Positions 54,778-63,652 of a DNA stretch of 64,000 bases are shown in pieces (within the stretch, counting starts at the first letter, position 1; every line of letters starts with the position of its first letter). This stretch comes from Petrimonas sp. IBARAKI. GTDB taxonomy: Bacteria > Bacteroidota > Bacteroidia > Bacteroidales > Dysgonomonadaceae. The position numbers and the translations under genes are program-made. The notes beneath the pieces were generated by a model. That model did not search any database and was not told the origin of the DNA. It was given only the letters and a program-made list of their open reading frames with translations. The DNA lies in NCBI GenBank assembly GCA_002356435.2, contig AP018040.2, forward strand, positions 1 through 64,000, given 5' to 3'.

Positions 54778-56196
54778 ATGGAAAGAAAAAATTATTTTAT
54801 ATGTATATCCTTTGTTATTGTTACGATGATTGTATTGTCCTGTAGCAAAGAAGAAGGCGCTGAGCCTTATGTGCCTGCTGATGAGATCTCATCAGCTGAA
54901 ACCGATCTTACACCCCATAAGGAGACAAAAGTTGTTTCTGCAATTCTTACGTTTAAAAATATTGATGACATTGATTATTTAATGGTTAGCAAAAGTGGAG
55001 GAGAAAGTTATTCGCAAAAGATTAACCGGAGTGAGCTTTCATCGTCTTACCTTTTTACATATACAGTGCAGCCTTCCGATCCTGATTTTTTCAAACTCCT
55101 ACTGAAGGCCGTTTATCTGGATGGAAACGTTTCCAAGGAAGTTTCGCTTAATGTAGACAACCGGTGGGGTTTTTTTATTCGTACAGTAAGCCGGATAGCA
55201 CGTGTTACCGGAGCCCCTATGGCTGGAGAAACCTTTCCTAGCCCCAATAATACATTGAAATGGAATGTGGGAGGAACTGATCTGGGGGTTGTCTGGGAGA
55301 TGCAACCGGGTAGATACGGAATATTTTTTGGCGATACATTCGGGCGCGATTTTAAGCCAAATCCTGCCAATCCAGGCCCTAACGGAGGGAGTTGGAGAAG
55401 TAATGTGTTGGCTTTCTCGGAGGATAAAGACCTGGAAGACGGACTTGCTTTCAGCAGTATGGCTACCGATGCCAGGGGGGATGCCCGTGAAATCGTATAT
55501 GGTGGGAAAGACGGATCGGGTAATGGTGACTGGACCTCCATTCCTACAGCTGCCGTCCGTGCCAACGGTATCGATTATGTCCATTACTTCAATATGAGAA
55601 ACTGGACCGGCTGGATCACCAATTATTCCGGGATGTACAAATCAACGGATAACGGACAAACATGGCAGAAATGTGAAACCATCACATTCTCTTCCAATAG
55701 CCCTTTCGGACAAGGTGGGTATTTTAAGAAAGACGGGTACGTCTATATGATCGGCACACAGACCGGCAGAGACAGCAAAGCCGTTCTTGCCCGCTTTCGT
55801 GAACAAGACATCGAAAACAGAGAGCGCTATGAGTATTGGAACGGATCTTCCGGTCAATGGATCACGGGAGATGAAAATCAGGCAACCGTTGTTATTGATG
55901 ATAAAGTAGGAGAACTGTCATTCATTTATAATGAGACGTTCAGCAAATGGTTTATAGCTTATTTCAATGGTGACCGGTACAATATCACCATGCGCACTGC
56001 AGAACAGGTTACCGGTCCCTGGAGTGAACCGTACGAATTGGCTGCGGGAAAAGATTATGCACAATTGTACGGATCGTACTTTCACCCCTTGTCGGTAAGC
56101 GGGGAAAGTCTCTATTTCCTGATGTCGATGTGGATGCCCTACAATGTTTTTCTGATGAAGGTTGAAATGGCGGATATGGGTAAATTCCAGAACTAA
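54778..56196 (+). CDS. GH183 (DUF4185) endo-D-arabinanase-like lipoprotein
   Basis: A 472-residue lipoprotein (lipobox IVLSC, Cys22). An N-terminal beta domain (about 40-130) is followed by DUF4185 (about 140-465), a five-bladed-propeller-like fold: VGGTDLGVVWEMQPGRYGIFFGDTFG, GGSWRSNVLAFSEDKDLEDGL, GWITNYSGMYKSTDNGQTWQK, SSNSPFGQGGYFKKDGYVYMIGT, ELSFIYNETFSKWFIAYFNG and GPWSEPYELA. DUF4185 proteins are established as GH183 endo-D-arabinanases of mycobacterial arabinan. A surface-anchored endo-enzyme would make oligosaccharides for the SusCD pair. Activity here is inferred from family. Confidence 0.85.
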   Translation: MERKNYFICISFVIVTMIVLSCSKEEGAEPYVPADEISSAETDLTPHKETKVVSAILTFKNIDDIDYLMVSKSGGESYSQKINRSELSSSYLFTYTVQPSDPDFFKLLLKAVYLDGNVSKEVSLNVDNRWGFFIRTVSRIARVTGAPMAGETFPSPNNTLKWNVGGTDLGVVWEMQPGRYGIFFGDTFGRDFKPNPANPGPNGGSWRSNVLAFSEDKDLEDGLAFSSMATDARGDAREIVYGGKDGSGNGDWTSIPTAAVRANGIDYVHYFNMRNWTGWITNYSGMYKSTDNGQTWQKCETITFSSNSPFGQGGYFKKDGYVYMIGTQTGRDSKAVLARFREQDIENRERYEYWNGSSGQWITGDENQATVVIDDKVGELSFIYNETFSKWFIAYFNGDRYNITMRTAEQVTGPWSEPYELAAGKDYAQLYGSYFHPLSVSGESLYFLMSMWMPYNVFLMKVEMADMGKFQN

Positions 56197-56230
56197 CAAA
56201 GATAATGTAAATATCATCGCTTATAAAAAT

Positions 56231-57343
56231 ATGAAACAGTTCTTATTCTTTCTGTTTTTGCAGATACTGACTTCTTTGTACGCTCAGCAAAATTTATCCG
56301 ACTGGAAACAACTAGCGCTCCCCGACACGGTAGGATCCTGGATACTGCCAGCGGAAGGGAAACCGGCAATGCCGGTATGGGGGCATGCCAACGGTATAGT
56401 TGTGGGATTGGCTCCCTTGCCCGGCCCCAGGGGGCTGATCCGGATTTATACACCCTATCTGGAGTATGAATTTCCCGAAGTAATGAATTTTATTGCTTTT
56501 GAACCGATTCCCAAAGGAAGCAACCACCGTGGATTCTCGGAGCTTGAAGTGAGCAGTCTTGATCCGGAAGAAAGAGGGAAACGGTTCTGGAGTTCAAATG
56601 ATTCCACGGCGGGTTTACCGTCTGGCCCGGTATACCCGGCACGGGGAGTCGTTGAAAAAATTAACGGAGAAGAGACACTTACCTTGTATGTTTTTTCCGA
56701 ACCTTTTGATAATGGAGCCAAGGTGTACGTTCGTCTTCGTTTTTTCGAATCCCGCCCTTACGAATTTGAGATAACGACGAATACATATAGTGGCTCCGTT
56801 AATCTGGATTATTTCATAACGACCGCTACAATGGGAAACAAAGCCCGTTTGAGAACGCTTTTCTTTAAAGACGGAGAAAAATCTTCACTCAATTTGTGGT
56901 CCGGCTACAAGGATATACATTTTACGCCACATGAATGTTTTTCTCAACAAGAGATGATACGGAGTTGGAAGGGAGACGCTTATTTTATTGCGGCTCCTAA
57001 TGAAAAAGACTACAGTAAAGCAGAGTTTGCAGCGGGAACTAGTGAACATTGGAAGTTTACCGGAAAAACGGCAACTCAATATTGGATACAAGAGAACCCC
57101 CAAGAGAAATTGGCTGGATTGGTGAACGGGCGTTTTACGTATTGGGCCAGTGAAAATCCCATTCCCGGAGGTGTTTCATTCGAAAACTTTGAATTGAAAT
57201 CACCTTTTAAAAACGGTGAACAGTTTGTTTTTGGGATCACCATGCTCCCTCCTCAACAGTTTATTCAACAGATAAAAACTCGACCTCCTGGTGATGTCAT
57301 GGTTAATGAATTTAATTTAAACCATAATAATAAAAATGAATAA
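56231..57343 (+). CDS. Exported protein of unknown function in the arabinan locus
   Basis: A 370-residue protein from ATG 56231 (MKQFLFFLFLQILTSLYAQQ, a clean signal peptide); the longer frame overlaps the end of the GH183 gene and adds 23 residues without fit. The mature part is beta-rich: PVWGHANGIVVGLAPLPGPRGLIRIYTPYLEY, FNFIAFEPIPKGSNHRGFSELE-like region, LTLYVFSEPFDNGAKVYVRLRFFESRPYEFEITT. This looks like a galactose-mutarotase-type or sugar-binding beta-sandwich, but I do not recognise the family. It overlaps the GH116-type gene by 8 bp, so the two are translationally coupled and probably act together. Confidence 0.7.
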   Translation: MKQFLFFLFLQILTSLYAQQNLSDWKQLALPDTVGSWILPAEGKPAMPVWGHANGIVVGLAPLPGPRGLIRIYTPYLEYEFPEVMNFIAFEPIPKGSNHRGFSELEVSSLDPEERGKRFWSSNDSTAGLPSGPVYPARGVVEKINGEETLTLYVFSEPFDNGAKVYVRLRFFESRPYEFEITTNTYSGSVNLDYFITTATMGNKARLRTLFFKDGEKSSLNLWSGYKDIHFTPHECFSQQEMIRSWKGDAYFIAAPNEKDYSKAEFAAGTSEHWKFTGKTATQYWIQENPQEKLAGLVNGRFTYWASENPIPGGVSFENFELKSPFKNGEQFVFGITMLPPQQFIQQIKTRPPGDVMVNEFNLNHNNKNE

Positions 57344-60300
57344 CAATCGCAGGGCATTCCTAAAGAAAATTGGGTTAGGCACGATCGCCGCGACAAATAT
57401 CCCCGCTTTTACCTCGGCAGAAAGTTTATTGGGATCAAATAATCCCGACAAACTGCATTTTCAGTTCGAAAGAACTGAGAGAAACTATAACGGCGTATAC
57501 AGGAATGAATATTTAAGCAAAGTAGCTTTCCCGATTGGAGGTATAGGTGCCGGTATGTTTTGTCTGGAAGGAACCGGAGCGATTTCTCACTTATCGGTTA
57601 ACCATCGTCCGGAAATATACAATACTCCCTATACTTTTGCTGCCATCAGCATTAAAGGGGTAAAAAACGGAGCGAAAGTGCTGGAATCAATCGTTCCTAC
57701 CTGGAAACTGTTTGGCCCGCATGGTAGTGGAAATGGTTTGGGTAACCGGAATTATGGATTGCCTAGGTTTGAAAAGGGTTCTTTCCTCGCTCGTTTCCCT
57801 TTTGGGATTATTGAATTGGAAGATAAGGATATTCCACTGGATGTGAAAATTACCGGCTGGAGCCCTTTTGTTCCCACTGATGAAGATAATTCGAGCCTGC
57901 CGGTAGGCGTGCTGGAATATTCGTTTAAGAATAGGTCCCGTGATGCGATTGAGGCTGTCTTCTCCTATAATGCGCGTAATTTCATCGACGATAACGGGCA
58001 TATATTGGAGCAGACAAACGGGTTCAGAATGATCAGGGCCGGTGTTGATGGTAACAGCGTTACCGGAGGTTTTGCCATATATCTCGATAACGTTAACGCA
58101 GTAACGGACCATTGTTGGTTCAGGGGTGGGTGGTTTGATGCGCAAACCATCCTTTGGGAAAATATCAGAAATGCGAAAATTGTTGATAATCCTCCTGTTG
58201 AAGGAGTTTCTCCGGGCGCTTCTGTGTATTTGCCGATAAAAATGAAACCGGGTGAAGAAAAAACAGTGAAAGTCAATTTCTGCTGGTATCTTCCTCAGTC
58301 GGATCTTTCTATCGGGCAGCAGGTCGTCACAGGTGCGGCATTTTCAGGTAAAACTACAAAGAGAGCGGTAAAGAACCAACAAAAAGTATCGGGTTTTGCA
58401 GGAGAAGCCTTGTTGAATTCCTTCGATCCGAATGGTGATGGGCAGGTAGGAACGCTGCTTTCGCCGGAGTTTATCATCAACAGAAAATACCTCAAATTTT
58501 TGGTGGGAGGTGGTAGTCAGAAAGAGAAAACTGCTGTTAATCTGTTAATTGATGGCCAAATTGTAGAAACCGCAACAGGTAAAAATACAGAACAATTAAC
58601 AGAAATAATCTGGGATTTGAGCAAACATAGAGGAAAAAATGCTCGGTTGAAAATCATGGATATTGATACATCTGCGTGGGGGCATATCTTGGCCGATCAG
58701 TTCATGCTGACCGATCGTCGCGATGAGATACTCTCCTCTCCCTCTCCTGGAGCTATTGTGCTGGCTGATTTTGAAAGTGATTACTCGGACGGATGGGAAA
58801 TTAAAGGGCCCGGGGAATTGGGTATTGTAGGTTCACAGGATTCCAATTATCGTCCATGGTATGCAACCCGTTTTGAGAATTTAGACAGTCTAATCAAGTA
58901 TTGGGACAAAAATTCTACAACTTTAAGGAGGAATTCCGAACTATTCTGTAAATCGTTTTATGATTCTACCCTTCCTGCGGAAGTATTGGAAGCAGTTGCT
59001 GCGAATCTGACTATATTGAAATCACCTACCGTTTTACGTGTATCTGATGGGAGGCTTTGGGCGTGGGAAGGGTGTAACGACGATTCGGGATGTTGTCACG
59101 GAAGTTGCACTCATGTCTGGAATTATGCACAGGCTATTCCTCATCTTTTCCCCACTTTAGAAAGGACATTACGTGAGACGGAATTCAAAATAAGTCAGAA
59201 TGAAGCGGGGCACCAGAATTTCAGGACGAATATTCCCATTACTCCCACCGACCATAATTTCCATGCTGCTGCCGATGGTCAGTTGGGAGGAATCATGAAA
59301 GTGTATAGAGAATGGAGAATTAGCGGCGATACGGAATGGATGAAGTCGTTGTTCCCGTACGTGAAGAAGAGCTTAGATTATTGTATCCGTACCTGGGATC
59401 CGAAAAAGAAAGGATACCTCGAAGAACCGCATCACAATACGTATGATATTGAATTTTGGGGGCCCGATGGGATGTGCACCAGTTTTTATTTGGGAGCACT
59501 CACGGCTTTTATTGAAATGTGCAAAACCCTCAAGGAACCTTACAAAGAATACCAGTCGTTACTGGATAAAGGTAAAAAATACATTGAGAATGATTTATTT
59601 GACGGTGAATATTTTATCCAGAAAATCCAATGGGAAGGGTTAGAGGCTCCCAACCCAGTAAATGTGCAATCTTTTGGTGGTAGTTATTCAAGTGAAGCAA
59701 TGGCTTTACTCAAAAAGGAAGGTCCGAAATATCAGTACGGTACCGGCTGTCTTTCTGATGGGATTTTGGGAATGTGGATGGCTTTGGTCTGCAGACTACC
59801 CGAAATTATTGACAATAATATGGTTAAAAGCCACCTGGAAGCCGTTTATAAATATAATTTGAGAAAAACACTGCTGGATCATTATAATCCGCAACGGCCG
59901 ACTTATGCGTGTGGTGAAGACGGAGGACTATTGCTCTGTTCATGGCCGAAAGGAGGAGCATTGTCGTTACCTTTTGTTTATAGTAATGAGGTTTGGACCG
60001 GAATTGAATACCAGGTGGCAAGCCATCTGATGTTGAAAGGAGAGGTAGAAAAGGGTTTGGAAATTGTGAGGGTATGTCGCGACAGGTACGACGGTTCCGT
60101 AAGAAATCCTTTTGACGAGTACGAGTGTGGGCATTGGTATGCCCGGGCAATGGCCAGTTACGGATTGCTGCAGGGATTAACCGGCATTTATTACGACGCC
60201 GTGGATAAAACCTTATATATCGATTCCCGGATTGGTGATTTCAAGTGTTTTATCAGTGCCCGATCGGGATTTGGAACAGTTGAATTTAAAGCTGGCAGGC

Positions 60301-60374
60301 CGATCTTGAATGTGGTGTATGGAACGATCGAAGTAGAAAAGTACAATATTAGCGGTAACATGCTTGATTTATAA
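57336..60374 (+). CDS. GH116-type glycoside hydrolase with inserted beta-sandwich and Tat-like signal
   Basis: A 1012-residue enzyme of the GBA2/GH116 kind. The start NNNRRAFLKKIGLGTIAAT carries a twin-arginine export motif. N-terminal GBA2-like beta domain (about 45-330): YLSKVAFPIGGIGAGMFCLEG, FPFGIIELEDKDIPLDVKITGWSPF. An inserted domain (about 350-500) with EFIINRKYLKFLVGGGSQKEKTAVNLLIDG and ILADQFMLTD looks like a carbohydrate-binding jelly roll. The catalytic DUF608 (alpha/alpha)6 barrel (about 520-1000) has LWAWEGCNDDSGCCHGSCTHVWNYAQA, TDHNFHAAADGQLGGIMKVYREW, NTYDIEFWGPDGMCTSFYLGAL, YGTGCLSDGILGMWMA and NEVWTGIEYQVASHL. GH116 includes beta-glucosidases, beta-xylosidases and glucosylceramidases; the linkage cut here is unknown. 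Confidence 0.85.
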   Translation: MNNNRRAFLKKIGLGTIAATNIPAFTSAESLLGSNNPDKLHFQFERTERNYNGVYRNEYLSKVAFPIGGIGAGMFCLEGTGAISHLSVNHRPEIYNTPYTFAAISIKGVKNGAKVLESIVPTWKLFGPHGSGNGLGNRNYGLPRFEKGSFLARFPFGIIELEDKDIPLDVKITGWSPFVPTDEDNSSLPVGVLEYSFKNRSRDAIEAVFSYNARNFIDDNGHILEQTNGFRMIRAGVDGNSVTGGFAIYLDNVNAVTDHCWFRGGWFDAQTILWENIRNAKIVDNPPVEGVSPGASVYLPIKMKPGEEKTVKVNFCWYLPQSDLSIGQQVVTGAAFSGKTTKRAVKNQQKVSGFAGEALLNSFDPNGDGQVGTLLSPEFIINRKYLKFLVGGGSQKEKTAVNLLIDGQIVETATGKNTEQLTEIIWDLSKHRGKNARLKIMDIDTSAWGHILADQFMLTDRRDEILSSPSPGAIVLADFESDYSDGWEIKGPGELGIVGSQDSNYRPWYATRFENLDSLIKYWDKNSTTLRRNSELFCKSFYDSTLPAEVLEAVAANLTILKSPTVLRVSDGRLWAWEGCNDDSGCCHGSCTHVWNYAQAIPHLFPTLERTLRETEFKISQNEAGHQNFRTNIPITPTDHNFHAAADGQLGGIMKVYREWRISGDTEWMKSLFPYVKKSLDYCIRTWDPKKKGYLEEPHHNTYDIEFWGPDGMCTSFYLGALTAFIEMCKTLKEPYKEYQSLLDKGKKYIENDLFDGEYFIQKIQWEGLEAPNPVNVQSFGGSYSSEAMALLKKEGPKYQYGTGCLSDGILGMWMALVCRLPEIIDNNMVKSHLEAVYKYNLRKTLLDHYNPQRPTYACGEDGGLLLCSWPKGGALSLPFVYSNEVWTGIEYQVASHLMLKGEVEKGLEIVRVCRDRYDGSVRNPFDEYECGHWYARAMASYGLLQGLTGIYYDAVDKTLYIDSRIGDFKCFISARSGFGTVEFKAGRPILNVVYGTIEVEKYNISGNMLDL

Positions 60375-60431
60375 TAGAATTCGTTAATTATTTAATTCAG
60401 GATAATTACACGTTAAATGACGAAGAAATTT

Positions 60432-60439
60432 TATATTTG
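60432..60439 (+). promoter_or_regulatory. Candidate -7 element before the second GH172 gene
   Basis: TATATTTG fits TAnnTTTG in the 155-bp gap before the gene at 60530. The same gap is open for ~46 codons (ending ...NDNPNLLFIAKTGVYSIKIL, stop at about 60508), which may be the tail of a lost gene. An internal promoter would let the last genes be expressed separately. Confidence 0.35.
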
Positions 60440-60529
60440 CCCGATAATGATAATCCAAATCTGCTATTCATTGCAAAAACAGGAGTTTATTCCATTAAAA
60501 TATTGTAGAACCAAATAAAATAAGCAACT

Positions 60530-61696
60530 ATGAACTTAAAATCAATTTACATTACTTTTTTATTATTTGTTTTCACGGCAGGTATTTTTGCTCAAAACCG
60601 TGAATTCAATGGCCTGGATATGAATATGGGTAACCTGTACAGGCTATCCAGTGCGGAGACCCGCTCCATCAGCCCCGAAAACTTTACCGGGGAGAAAGGA
60701 AAAGGAGGTATGGCTATACCCGACCCCAATGCACCCCGGAATACGGCTAATGCTACTCATGCCGCACGTGATTTGGGACAAGGATGGAAAGTAAATCCTT
60801 ATGTACGTATCAATCCGGGAGAAACGTTCACTATGGCTGAAATTGAAGGGCCCGGCGCCATCCAACATATTTGGATGACCCCTACAGGCAACTGGCGCTT
60901 TTCAATCATCCGCATATACTGGGATGACGAGACTGAACCCTCGGTGGAGTGCCCGATCGGCCATTTTTTCGGTATGGGATGGAATGAATATGCACCCCTG
61001 AATTCGATGCCCATAACGGTAAATCCAGGTAGCGCGTTTAACTCTTACTGGGTGATGCCTTTCCGCAGGAAATGCAGAATAACCATGACCAACATCAACG
61101 ATGCCGAAGCCATGAACCTGTATTATCAGATTGACTACACATTGACTGATGTTCCGGCAGATGCCGCCTATTTTCATGCGCAGTACCGACGTACGAAAGT
61201 GAACGAAACATCCGATTATACAATCGTCGACGGCATTAAGGGAGAAGGCCATTACGTAGGTGTGTACATGGCCTGGCAAGTAAACAATAACGGTTGGTGG
61301 GGCGAAGGAGAAATTAAGTTCTTTATGGATGGAGACAAAAAATTCCCGACCATCATCGGAACGGGTACTGAAGATTATTTCTGCGGATCCTACAATTTTG
61401 ACAGGCAAGGAAAGTACGTTACATTTACCACACCTTATGCGGGCTTGGTTCAGGTATTGTCTCCCGATATTACGTACAGATCGGGACAACGTTTCGGACT
61501 GTACAGGTGGCACATAATGGATCCCATCCGTTTCAAAAAAGACTTGCGCATAACCATTCAGGATTTGGGATGGCGGCACGGCGGTCGTTATTTACCGCAG
61601 CAATCGGATATTTCGTCTGTGTGTTTCTGGTACCAATCTGAACCACATGCCAAATTCCCGCAATTACCCGATTGGCAGCAATTGGAAGTTAATTAA
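60530..61696 (+). CDS. GH172 (DUF2961) exo-D-arabinofuranosidase-like protein, second copy
   Basis: A 388-residue exported protein with signal peptide (MNLKSIYITFLLFVFTAGIFAQ). DUF2961 blocks: MAEIEGPGAIQHIWMTPTGN, IIRIYWDDETEPSVECPIGHFFGMGW, SYWVMPFRRKCRITMTNIND, WWGEGEIKFFMDGD, TIIGTGTEDYFCGSYNF and RFGLYRWHIMDPIRFKKDLRITIQDLGW. Same architecture as the copy at 47935 but clearly diverged, which suggests different linkage or chain-position specificity in arabinan trimming. The stop precedes the next gene by 13 bp. Confidence 0.9.
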   Translation: MNLKSIYITFLLFVFTAGIFAQNREFNGLDMNMGNLYRLSSAETRSISPENFTGEKGKGGMAIPDPNAPRNTANATHAARDLGQGWKVNPYVRINPGETFTMAEIEGPGAIQHIWMTPTGNWRFSIIRIYWDDETEPSVECPIGHFFGMGWNEYAPLNSMPITVNPGSAFNSYWVMPFRRKCRITMTNINDAEAMNLYYQIDYTLTDVPADAAYFHAQYRRTKVNETSDYTIVDGIKGEGHYVGVYMAWQVNNNGWWGEGEIKFFMDGDKKFPTIIGTGTEDYFCGSYNFDRQGKYVTFTTPYAGLVQVLSPDITYRSGQRFGLYRWHIMDPIRFKKDLRITIQDLGWRHGGRYLPQQSDISSVCFWYQSEPHAKFPQLPDWQQLEVN

Positions 61697-61709
61697 AAAC
61701 CGAGGAATA

Positions 61710-63647
61710 ATGAGAAAGATATCGCTGAAAATTCTTCTGAGTGTCATATTAGTATCTATTTGCAGTTTAAACACATATTCGCAAACACACACATTCCGGA
61801 AAGAACTGGCGTTACTAAAACGAGTGGATTTGCTTCCCGCTTACCGTCACAATCAACTTATAGACCAAGAATCGAGTTACGATCGAACGTGGGGAAACGA
61901 CGACGGTTTTTCGGGAAAATACTCCTATATCCGGAAGGAAAACGGACACCTTGTCCTTGCAGAATTTGAAGGTCCCGGTGTGGTAAACAGGATCTGGACT
62001 CCTACCCCTACCAACGACTTGCTTTCGTTTTATTTCGATGGCGAAAAAACACCGCGTTTGAAGATTCGGTTTACGGATCTCTTTTCGGGAAAAGTGTATC
62101 CGTTCGTAAAACCGGTTTGCGGAAATGAAATTGGTGGATATTACTGCTACATTCCCATCCCGTTCAAAAAATCACTGAAGGTTGTGTTTGAAGGAGAAAA
62201 GATCATGTTTCATCAGATACAAGCTCGAAAGCTGCCGGGCATGGATGTGGAAAGTTGGACAGGGAACTTCTCGGAATCCGACCGGGAGCTTTTGTCGGAA
62301 ATAAGCACGTTGTGGTCCGGTATTTTTCCAACGGTACAAAATTATACGTCGGGGTTGTCGGCCGGAATTAAAACGGAACAAAAAAGCTTTACGCTGCAAC
62401 CGGGAGAGGAGTTCACATTTTTCGATAAAAAAACAGCAGGACGCATTGTTGGATTCGAAATAGATGGAGGAACATCGTTCGAGGGTATTTATAAAGATAT
62501 TATCCTTTCGGCGAAATGGGACGATGAAAAGGTGGAGTCCATCCATGCCCCGGTTGCAGATTTCTTTGGTTATGCTTATGGAAAACCGGCCATGCGAAGT
62601 ATCTTGATGGGCAGGTACGGAACAACCAACTACTGTTATCTACCCATGCCTTATGACCGTGCAGCTTCCATGAGACTAATTTACAGAGAAAGAAAGAGCG
62701 TGCAGCAAAATCCCGTCCAGGTGAATGTGAAGGTTTATTACAACAACACGAAGCGTAGCCTAAAAGACGAAGGAAAATTTTACAGCGTTTGGAAGAGGGA
62801 AAAACCCGATATGGGTAAATTTTATACGTTTTTGAAAACAGCGGGTAAGGGTCATTATGTAGGAACCGTTCACCTGGCACAAGGACTTCGTCCGGGGATG
62901 ACACTGTTCTTCGAGGGAGATGACAGCACGCGTATAGACGGAAAGGCACGCATGCATGGCACGGGGTCGGAAGACTATTATAACGGTGGCTGGTATGCTC
63001 TACTCGACCGTTGGGACAGAGGAATAAGCATGCCTGTTCACGGTTCGCTGGATTATTCTCTGCCTATGAACAGAACCGGTGCTTACCGCTTCTTCCTTTC
63101 CGACAAATTGTCTTTCGAGAAAGAGATTTATCACGGAATGGAACACGGCGAATCAGGCAATAATTTTCCGGTAGATTACACATCGGTAGCATTTTTTTAT
63201 GCGTCACAACCCCTTAAGGAAAAAATGGAACCTACTGCTGAATTACGCGAGGTTTACCTGCCTTCTGCTCATGTCTATTTTCCGCAGTTAATGCAAGTTA
63301 CTCCCGAAAGAGGAATCGGGGTGATTTTAGACAGAGGCCTTATGCTGACAGCCTACGGTCAGGGTGCCGCAAGGATTATGCTCACGGACGTTCCCGAAGG
63401 AAATTACAAGGTTCTGGTTACTTATCACGAACGGGTAAACGGTGCCGATTTTCAGGTTTGGCAAAGGCAAAACCAACTCTCGGAATGGATATCGACCAAA
63501 GCCGGTCAGGAAAAGTACAAGGAAAAAGTTCATGTGGGTGATATTCAACTCACTCAGCAAACGAATTCGATAACGTTTCATATCCGGAAAAACGGGAATG
63601 CCGACTTATTTGAACTGAATTTAATTACACTAGAAAGAATAGATTAG
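61710..63647 (+). CDS. GH172 (DUF2961)-like enzyme with C-terminal extension, third copy
   Basis: A 645-residue exported protein from ATG 61710 (MRKISLKILLSVILVSICSL, a signal peptide); a longer frame starting at 61647 lies inside the previous gene. DUF2961-type blocks: LAEFEGPGVVNRIWTPTPTND, FYFDGEKTPRLKIRFTDLFSG, DGKARMHGTGSEDYYNGGWYAL and RTGAYRFFLSDKLSFEKEIYHGMEHG. It is ~250 residues longer than the other two copies. Most of the excess is a second beta-sandwich between the N-terminal and catalytic parts and a C-terminal beta domain (about 540-645). GTGSEDYY replaces GTGTEDYF. Probably a distant GH172 branch. Confidence 0.85.
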   Translation: MRKISLKILLSVILVSICSLNTYSQTHTFRKELALLKRVDLLPAYRHNQLIDQESSYDRTWGNDDGFSGKYSYIRKENGHLVLAEFEGPGVVNRIWTPTPTNDLLSFYFDGEKTPRLKIRFTDLFSGKVYPFVKPVCGNEIGGYYCYIPIPFKKSLKVVFEGEKIMFHQIQARKLPGMDVESWTGNFSESDRELLSEISTLWSGIFPTVQNYTSGLSAGIKTEQKSFTLQPGEEFTFFDKKTAGRIVGFEIDGGTSFEGIYKDIILSAKWDDEKVESIHAPVADFFGYAYGKPAMRSILMGRYGTTNYCYLPMPYDRAASMRLIYRERKSVQQNPVQVNVKVYYNNTKRSLKDEGKFYSVWKREKPDMGKFYTFLKTAGKGHYVGTVHLAQGLRPGMTLFFEGDDSTRIDGKARMHGTGSEDYYNGGWYALLDRWDRGISMPVHGSLDYSLPMNRTGAYRFFLSDKLSFEKEIYHGMEHGESGNNFPVDYTSVAFFYASQPLKEKMEPTAELREVYLPSAHVYFPQLMQVTPERGIGVILDRGLMLTAYGQGAARIMLTDVPEGNYKVLVTYHERVNGADFQVWQRQNQLSEWISTKAGQEKYKEKVHVGDIQLTQQTNSITFHIRKNGNADLFELNLITLERID

Positions 63648-63652
63648 TTGGT

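Noticed and set aside
20654..55584. Minus-strand frames inside the SusC, SusD, GH172 and GH183 genes
   Set aside because: Shadows of strongly supported plus-strand genes with no independent evidence.
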